Shown in pieces: positions 7,092 to 10,988 of a DNA stretch of 10,988 bases (positions within the stretch are counted from its first letter, which is position 1; every line of letters begins with the position of its first letter). The position numbers and the translations under genes were made by a program. The stretch is from Oscillospiraceae bacterium (GTDB lineage Bacteria > Bacillota_A > Clostridia > Oscillospirales > Oscillospiraceae). The notes below the pieces were generated by a model. The model searched no databases. It was given only the letters and a program-made list of their open reading frames with translations, and was not told where the DNA came from. The DNA is taken from positions 1 through 10,988 of the forward strand of contig JAFQPB010000009.1 in the NCBI GenBank assembly GCA_017411905.1, given 5' to 3'.

Positions 7092-7103
7092 CAAAAACTC
7101 TTC

Positions 7104-7122
7104 ATCGGTTCACAAAGAACTT
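7104..7122. promoter_or_regulatory. Candidate operator copy 1 (GTTC-N5-GAAC) upstream of the hemolysin-III promoter
   Basis: ATCGGTTC-ACAAA-GAACTT contains the dyad GTTC-N5-GAAC and overlaps the first two bases of the -35 box. It matches copy 2 (7178-7196) at all 14 bases outside the 5-base centre. A further AACCG at 7126-7130 mirrors the CGGTT at 7106-7110. Confidence 0.55.
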
Positions 7123-7149
7123 GACAACCGTAAATGGATGGTATATAAT
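7121..7149 (+). promoter_or_regulatory. Perfect-consensus sigma-A promoter of the hemolysin-III gene
   Basis: TTGACA (7121-7126) and TATAAT (7144-7149) are separated by 17 bases, a full 12/12 match. The predicted start near 7156 gives a leader of about 55 bases. A second TATAAT at 7164-7169 has no matching -35 box. A promoter this strong usually needs a repressor to shape its output. Confidence 0.92.
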
Positions 7150-7177
7150 TCCGTTATAGGTTATATAATATCTTTGT

Positions 7178-7196
7178 ATCGGTTCTTTATGAACTT
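7178..7196. promoter_or_regulatory. Candidate operator copy 2 (GTTC-N5-GAAC) in the hemolysin-III leader
   Basis: ATCGGTTC-TTTAT-GAACTT repeats copy 1 exactly outside the centre and lies exactly 74 bp downstream of it, close to seven helical turns. It ends 3 bases before the ribosome site GGGAGG (7200-7205). In RNA it could also form a weak 5-bp hairpin. Confidence 0.55.
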
Positions 7197-7210
7197 ATAG
7201 GGAGGCTTTT

Positions 7211-7882
7211 ATGAAACGTACCAAGCTAAAAGACCGGCTTTTGCCCGACTATACCCGAGGTGAGGAAGTTATGAATACCGTTACCCATATTGTAGGTGGC
7301 GGCATTGGCGTCCTCGTGTTTCTCTTTTGCCTTTGGAAGGCTTTTGCCGCGCTTGACGGCTGGAAATTTGCAGGCGGTTTCATTTATGGTGTTTCTTTTA
7401 TTCTGCTATACACCATTTCCAGCGTGTACCACGCTCTGCGGCCGGGAACGGGCAAAAAAGTTTTGCAAATTATCGACCACTGCGCCATTTATTTTTTCAT
7501 TGCCGGCACCTACACGCCCATTGTACTTTGCACCCTTCGCCCCGCTTTTCCGGAGTGGGCGTTTCTCATCTTAGTTATTGAGTACGGCCTTGCTGCTTTG
7601 GCCACCACCCTGACCGCCATTGATCTAAAAAAATACAATGTTCTTTCTATGATCTGCTACATCGGTATGGGCTGGTGTATTCTCATTGCCTTAAAGCCCC
7701 TTTTGCAGGTACTGGCAATGCCCGGCTTTCTTCTGTTGCTTTCCGGTGGCATCGTATACACAATCGGCGCCATTTTATATGGCCTTGGTACCAAGCTCCG
7801 GTATATGCACTCTGTTTTTCACCTATTTGTTCTTGGCGGCAGCATTCTGCAAGCCCTGTGTATTCTCCTTTACGTTTTGTAG
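7211..7882 (+). CDS. Hemolysin III family (TrhA/PAQR-type) seven-helix membrane protein
   Basis: The 223-residue product belongs to the HlyIII/PAQR superfamily (PF03006), inner-membrane proteins of seven helices related to adiponectin receptors. Bacterial members such as TrhA have been linked to membrane-lipid homeostasis; a haemolytic role is doubtful for most. The zinc-site residues of the family are visible. They are SSVYH with His74 at the end of helix 2, DHCAIYFFIAGTYTP starting at Asp89, and HSVFH with His200 and His204 in the last helix. The start at 7211 has GGGAGG 5 bases upstream; an internal ATG at 7271 is less likely because it would cut into the N-terminal segment. It is a single-gene unit with a perfect-consensus promoter, two matching upstream elements and its own terminator. 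It is divergent from the DUF1836 regulator, a candidate controller. Confidence 0.94.
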   Translation: MKRTKLKDRLLPDYTRGEEVMNTVTHIVGGGIGVLVFLFCLWKAFAALDGWKFAGGFIYGVSFILLYTISSVYHALRPGTGKKVLQIIDHCAIYFFIAGTYTPIVLCTLRPAFPEWAFLILVIEYGLAALATTLTAIDLKKYNVLSMICYIGMGWCILIALKPLLQVLAMPGFLLLLSGGIVYTIGAILYGLGTKLRYMHSVFHLFVLGGSILQALCILLYVL

Positions 7883-7884
7883 TA

Positions 7885-7911
7885 AAAAGCGGCGCATCAC
7901 GCACCGCTTTT
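7885..7911. terminator. Bidirectional terminator between the hemolysin-III gene and mnmG
   Basis: AAAAGCGG (7885-7892) pairs with CCGCTTTT (7904-7911); two more inner pairs follow a single mismatch, leaving a loop around ATCAC. The 3' side overlaps the mnmG stop codon (7910-7912), and the left arm begins 2 bases after the hemolysin-III TAG. Confidence 0.82.
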
Positions 7912-9784
7912 ATTGCTTATTTTGTTCCAAGTAAATTAAGAGGACGGCAATGTCTGCCGGGCTGACACCGGAGATGCGACCTGCCTGTCCGATGGACACC
8001 GGGCGTATCTCGGAGAGCTTTTGTCTTGCCTCCAAGCGCAGACCATTTATTTTTTCATAATCGATATCCGGGGGCAATTTACGGCTTTCCTCCTGCAAAA
8101 AAAGCTGCACCTGCTTTTCCTGCCGGGCAAGGTAACCGGCATACTTAATTTGAATTTCCACCGCTTCTGTTACCGCAAGAGGAAGCGCAGGTCGGGTTTT
8201 ATCAAAGGGCGCAAGGTCTTTATAGGTCACCTGCGGTCTTCTCAGCAAATCTGCCAGTCTTGCGGACTGGGCAACGGGGGTAGAATCGTACCGGCTTAGC
8301 ATTTCGTTCAGCTCCGGGCTGGCAGCAACGCCGGTGCTTTCCAGCCTTTGCAGTTCCCGACGGACAAGGTCGTATTTTTCTTTAACTTGGAGCCGCCTTT
8401 CCTCGGGCACAAGCCCAACTTTCGCACCAATTTCCGTCAACCGCTGGTCGGCATTGTCCTGACGGTGGAGTAAACGGTATTCCGAACGGCTGGTCATAAT
8501 GCGGTAAGGCTCTTCCGTACCCTTGGTCACTAAGTCGTCGATGAGCGTGCCGATATAGCTGGTGTCCCTGGTTAGCACAAAGGGCTCTTTTCCCTGAATT
8601 TTCAAGGCAGCGTTCACGCCTGCCACAAAGCCCTGTACAGCCGCCTCCTCATAGCCCGACGAACCGTTAAACTGCCCCGCGCCGTAAAGGCTGGAGACCG
8701 CCTTTGTTTCCAAGGTAGGATACAAACTGGTGGGATCAATGCATTCGTATTCGATGGCATAGGCCGGGCGCATAATCTCTGCCTTTTCCAGTCCCGGCAC
8801 AGTGCGCAGCATTTTGATCTGCACATCCTCAGGCAAACTGGAGGAAAAGCCCTGAATATACATTTCCTCCGTATCCAAGCCACAAGGCTCAATAAAGAGC
8901 TGATGGCGGTTTTTTTCTGCAAAACGGACGATTTTCGTCTCAATACTGGGACAATACCGGGGACCTACACCGGAAATCGTACCGTCATACATCGGACTGC
9001 GGTGGAGATTTTCACGAATAATTTTGTGGGTATTTTCATTGGTATAGGTCAAATAGCACACAGCACGGTTTTCCAAAGTATGGGCTGTACGGAAAGAGAA
9101 AGGCTCGGGAATTTCGTCACCCGGCTGCAGCTCCATCCTGGAAAAGTCGATGCTGCGGCGGTTTACCCGGGGCGGTGTGCCTGTCTTAAAGCGTCGCAGC
9201 GGCAAGCCAAGCTGCCGCAAATTTTCCGCAAGTCCGATAGACGGATGCATCCCGTCCGGGCCAGAGGAAGCCACACTTTCACCGGTAATGACCGTGCTGT
9301 CGAGGTATGTGCCAGTGGCAAGGATCGCTGCCTTTGCACTGTAAATTGCGCCAAGCTGGGTCTGCACACCGGTAACTTGCCCGTTTTCGGTCAATACCTT
9401 CGTAATCATCGCTTGCTTTAAGTCTAAGTTTTCCTGTTGCTCCAGCACCTGCTTCATATACTGCTGGTACTTCCGGCGGTCTGCTTGGGCGCGCAGAGAA
9501 TGGACAGCCGGGCCTTTGCCCCGGTTGAGCATCCGGTACTGGATACAAGCCGCATCCGCCGCCACCGCCATCTGTCCACCCAAAGCATCCAGCTCCCGGA
9601 CAAGGTGACCCTTGCCAGTGCCGCCGATGGCAGGATTGCAGGGCATATTGCCCACAGCGTCTAAGTTAATGGTGAAAAGGACGGTCTTCTGCCCCAAGCG
9701 GGCGCAAGCAAGTGCCGCTTCAATACCGGCGTGACCGGCACCGATAACAGCAACGTCCCAATTACCTACATAATAGGTGTTCAT
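7910..9784 (-). CDS. mnmG: tRNA uridine-5-carboxymethylaminomethyl(34) synthesis enzyme MnmG
   Basis: MnmG (GidA) works with the GTPase MnmE. It uses FAD and methylene-tetrahydrofolate to install the carboxymethylaminomethyl group on wobble U34 of certain tRNAs. The 624-residue product is full length. The FAD-binding GAGHAG is at residues 15-20. Cys49 in MPCNPAIGG and the cysteine of GPRYCPSIE correspond to the catalytic Cys47 and Cys277 of E. coli. FKTGTPPR and the C-terminal helical end ([20 protein letters not shown]) are also typical. The ATG at 9784 overlaps the trmB stop as ATGA, and AAGGAG inside trmB is 8 bases upstream, so translation is coupled. The usual neighbours mnmE and rsmG are not beside it: the gene is second in a trmB-mnmG pair and is followed by a terminator. 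Confidence 0.98.
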   Translation of the reverse strand: MNTYYVGNWDVAVIGAGHAGIEAALACARLGQKTVLFTINLDAVGNMPCNPAIGGTGKGHLVRELDALGGQMAVAADAACIQYRMLNRGKGPAVHSLRAQADRRKYQQYMKQVLEQQENLDLKQAMITKVLTENGQVTGVQTQLGAIYSAKAAILATGTYLDSTVITGESVASSGPDGMHPSIGLAENLRQLGLPLRRFKTGTPPRVNRRSIDFSRMELQPGDEIPEPFSFRTAHTLENRAVCYLTYTNENTHKIIRENLHRSPMYDGTISGVGPRYCPSIETKIVRFAEKNRHQLFIEPCGLDTEEMYIQGFSSSLPEDVQIKMLRTVPGLEKAEIMRPAYAIEYECIDPTSLYPTLETKAVSSLYGAGQFNGSSGYEEAAVQGFVAGVNAALKIQGKEPFVLTRDTSYIGTLIDDLVTKGTEEPYRIMTSRSEYRLLHRQDNADQRLTEIGAKVGLVPEERRLQVKEKYDLVRRELQRLESTGVAASPELNEMLSRYDSTPVAQSARLADLLRRPQVTYKDLAPFDKTRPALPLAVTEAVEIQIKYAGYLARQEKQVQLFLQEESRKLPPDIDYEKINGLRLEARQKLSEIRPVSIGQAGRISGVSPADIAVLLIYLEQNKQ

Positions 9785-10437
9785 TCTTCGCTCTCCTTAA
9801 TAGGATGGGTAATAATTTCACAGCGGTTGATAGGTGTGCCAAGGGCATGGAATTTTTCCTCATACCCAGTCATAATCCCCACGACCCCGTTGGCGTGCAG
9901 ATTGCGGGTCACGTTCTTCGCTGGCAAACCTACCAATTCCAATTCCTCTAAAGTAAACTCGAAAAGAGGCGCGTTATCGGTTTTAAAATGAATTTCGCCA
10001 CCCTCCCGGATCACCCGGGAGTACATCCGCAGAAAGGTTCGGAAGGTCAGCCGCCGCTTGGCATTCTTGCTTCGGGGCCACGGGTCAGGAAAATTGATAA
10101 ACAACCGATCGATCTCGCCAAACTGGAAGCAATTTTCCATCAGTGCCACATCCATATCCACAAAAAACACGTTGGTAAGACCCATATTTTTCGCCTTTTC
10201 CATCGCTACCACCATTGCCTCCCGGCAGCGTTCGATGGCAATGAGCAGCACATCGGGATTTGCCGCGGCGGTCTCTGCCGTAAACTTACCCTTGCCGCAG
10301 CCAACCTCTACCCAAAGAGCCGTTGCATCCGGCTTCAGCGCACGCCACGCGCCCTGACGCTCTGCGGGGTCGGTGATCCGGTAAGCAGTGCAAGCCTCGG
10401 TACGGGGCTGTAAATTCTTCATTTTCCGCATTCTCAT
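9781..10437 (-). CDS. trmB: tRNA (guanine-N7-)-methyltransferase TrmB
   Basis: TrmB methylates N7 of G46 in the tRNA variable loop using S-adenosylmethionine. The 218-residue product has the family's usual length. It shows the SAM-binding [10 protein letters not shown] (43-52), the signature NFPDPWP (115-121) followed by SKNAKRRLT, the KTDN segment, and the late TGYEEKF motif. The ATG at 10437 (protein starting MRMRKMKNL, like other TrmB proteins) is chosen because GGAGG lies 7 bases upstream on the minus strand. An in-frame ATG at 10461 has only a weak AAGAAG before it and would add eight residues unlike the family. It is first in a two-gene operon with mnmG (4-base overlap) and divergent from the csoR-like gene. 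Confidence 0.96.
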   Translation of the reverse strand: MRMRKMKNLQPRTEACTAYRITDPAERQGAWRALKPDATALWVEVGCGKGKFTAETAAANPDVLLIAIERCREAMVVAMEKAKNMGLTNVFFVDMDVALMENCFQFGEIDRLFINFPDPWPRSKNAKRRLTFRTFLRMYSRVIREGGEIHFKTDNAPLFEFTLEELELVGLPAKNVTRNLHANGVVGIMTGYEEKFHALGTPINRCEIITHPIKESEE

Positions 10438-10472
10438 AGGTTTACCTCCATAGTCCCCCATTTTCTTCTTGC

Positions 10473-10501
10473 AGTATAGCAGAAATCTATCGCTCCGTCA
10501 A
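10473..10501 (-). promoter_or_regulatory. Sigma-A promoter of the trmB-mnmG operon
   Basis: On the minus strand TTGACG (10501-10496) and TATACT (10478-10473) are separated by 17 bases, a 10 of 12 match. The predicted start near 10466 gives a leader of about 29 bases. Confidence 0.83.
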
Positions 10502-10507
10502 TCATAT

Positions 10508-10519
10508 CCCCCTCTGGGG
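10508..10519. promoter_or_regulatory. Candidate CsoR-type operator: C-tract/G-tract dyad between divergent promoters
   Basis: CCCCC-TCT-GGGG is flanked by A/T-rich sequence on the left. CsoR/RcnR-family operators are known to carry G/C tracts in a dyad with A/T flanks. The element abuts the -35 box of the csoR-like gene (10521) and lies 6 bases from the trmB -35 box, so a bound repressor could affect both. Confidence 0.5.
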
Positions 10520-10520
10520 C

Positions 10521-10549
10521 TTGCAAAGTTTGAAAAAATCAAGTATGAT
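10521..10549 (+). promoter_or_regulatory. Sigma-A promoter of the csoR-like gene
   Basis: TTGCAA (10521-10526) and TATGAT (10544-10549) are 17 bases apart. The predicted start near 10556 lies about 20 bases before the ATG, leaving room for AGGAG (10564-10568). Confidence 0.78.
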
Positions 10550-10576
10550 ATACAAAAAGATTTAGGAGCGGCTTTT

Positions 10577-10912
10577 ATGTCTCACGAACATATCCATGAA
10601 CAGGATCACGCCTATATGCACGCCCACGGCATTGCCCATTCCCACGGCCACGTACACGAAAACCAAAAGGCAGTTATAAACCGCCTCGCCCGCGCCATCG
10701 GTCATTTGGAAAAGGTGAAAAAGATGGTGGAGGAGGGCTACGACTGCTCGGAGGTGCTCATTCAGCTTGCCGCTGTCCGCAGCGCGCTGGATAACACCGG
10801 AAAGGTTATACTGAAAGACCATATGCGCCACTGTATGGTGGACGCAGTATCTGCCGGAGATGAAAACGCCATCGACGATCTGTGCGGTGCGATCGACAAG
10901 TTTATGAAATAA
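10577..10912 (+). CDS. CsoR/FrmR-family metal-sensing repressor with His-rich N-terminal tail
   Basis: CsoR proteins are all-helical oligomeric repressors that release DNA when Cu(I) or another signal binds. The 111-residue product has the core RLARAIGHLEKVKKMVEEGYDC, then QLAAVRSAL, then KDHMRHC. Cys57, His82 and Cys86 are spaced exactly like the Cu(I) ligands Cys36, His61 and Cys65 of M. tuberculosis CsoR, so a copper-type site is complete. Before the core lies a 27-residue tail with ten histidines, several as HxH, which could bind metal itself. The ATG at 10577 is chosen for AGGAG 8 bases upstream; an in-frame ATG at 10469 lies upstream of the promoter and is rejected. The likely regulated efflux gene is not in the window. 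Other options are a formaldehyde (FrmR), nickel (RcnR) or persulfide (CstR) sensor; the ligand pattern favours CsoR. Confidence 0.93.
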   Translation: MSHEHIHEQDHAYMHAHGIAHSHGHVHENQKAVINRLARAIGHLEKVKKMVEEGYDCSEVLIQLAAVRSALDNTGKVILKDHMRHCMVDAVSAGDENAIDDLCGAIDKFMK

Positions 10913-10922
10913 AGGATTTTCG

Positions 10923-10988
10923 GCGGGAGTAAACCCCCGCCCTACACTATGTCCGAAAAGGCATTGTAGGGCAGGGGCTTGCTCCCGC
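10923..10988. repeat. Long imperfect palindrome, REP/MITE-like intergenic repeat (cut by window end)
   Basis: The left arm (10923-10946, starting GCGGGAG and ending GCCCTACA) matches the reverse complement of the right arm (10965-10988) at 21 of 24 positions. The 18-base centre can add a 5-bp inner stem (ATGTC with GGCAT). The element starts 10 bases after the csoR-like stop and probably continues past the window end. From memory, G/C-rich palindromes carrying GTAGGG and GCTTGCTCCCGC are scattered between genes in some Clostridia. It has no long T-run, so termination would be a side effect. Confidence 0.7.

Noticed and set aside
7156..7210. Possible riboswitch in the hemolysin-III leader.
   Set aside because: The leader is only about 55 bases and shows one weak 5-bp hairpin; no known aptamer shape is visible.
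8903..9421. A 172-codon plus-strand open frame inside mnmG.
   Set aside because: It is antisense to conserved MnmG sequence and has no supporting signals.
9988..10413. A 141-codon plus-strand open frame inside trmB.
   Set aside because: It is antisense to TrmB signature motifs and no promoter or ribosome site supports it.
10469..10576. N-terminal extension of the csoR-like gene from 10469.
   Set aside because: It would start upstream of the gene's own promoter and cross the trmB promoter; the ATG at 10577 has the ribosome site.

Overview
This window looks like chromosomal DNA from a Gram-positive gut bacterium of the class Clostridia, possibly Oscillospirales-like. That is an inference from the gene content: an L-fucose isomerase locus, a DUF1836 regulator, a DegV protein, a hemolysin-III protein and a His-tailed CsoR. 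Near-consensus sigma-A promoters, strong AAGGAG-type ribosome sites and a base composition near 50% G+C agree with it. No phage, transposase, CRISPR array, rRNA or tRNA gene is visible. The window is densely packed: no stretch longer than about 210 bases lacks a gene.

Layout. Positions 1-2784 (+) hold a fucose operon: the last 449 codons of fucI, then fucU, then an AEC-family permease. A perfect 13-bp hairpin with a GCAA loop lies between fucI and fucU. Positions 2825-3694 (-) encode a DegV/FakB-like lipid-binding protein. From the same 209-bp intergenic region, positions 3904-6485 (+) encode a two-gene operon: a stand-alone E2-type acyltransferase-fold protein whose catalytic histidine is replaced by Glu, overlapping an acyl-CoA-synthetase-like adenylating enzyme. 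Positions 6520-7038 (-) encode a DUF1836 regulator, divergent from a hemolysin-III membrane protein (7211-7882, +). Positions 7910-10437 (-) are an overlapping trmB-mnmG tRNA-modification operon. Positions 10577-10912 (+) encode a CsoR/FrmR-family metal-responsive repressor with a His-rich N-terminal tail. The window ends in a long imperfect palindrome (10923-10988) that looks like a dispersed intergenic repeat.

How the parts work together. FucI and FucU interconvert fuculose and fucose and their anomers, and the co-transcribed permease probably moves the sugar or a product of the pathway. The acyltransferase-like protein and the ligase are translationally coupled and probably share a pathway that activates a carboxylic acid; its substrate cannot be read from the sequence. 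TrmB and MnmG modify tRNA (m7G46 and the wobble uridine).

The regulatory layer is the most notable part. Each divergent intergenic region carries dyad elements placed on or next to the promoters. These are TTGTAA-N7-TTACAA before the acyltransferase-like gene, a perfect 12-bp inverted repeat around the DUF1836 promoter, two matching GTTC-N5-GAAC elements 74 bp apart around the hemolysin-III promoter, and a CCCC-TCT-GGGG element next to the csoR promoter. All three convergent gene pairs share a bidirectional terminator squeezed between, or overlapping, the two stop codons.
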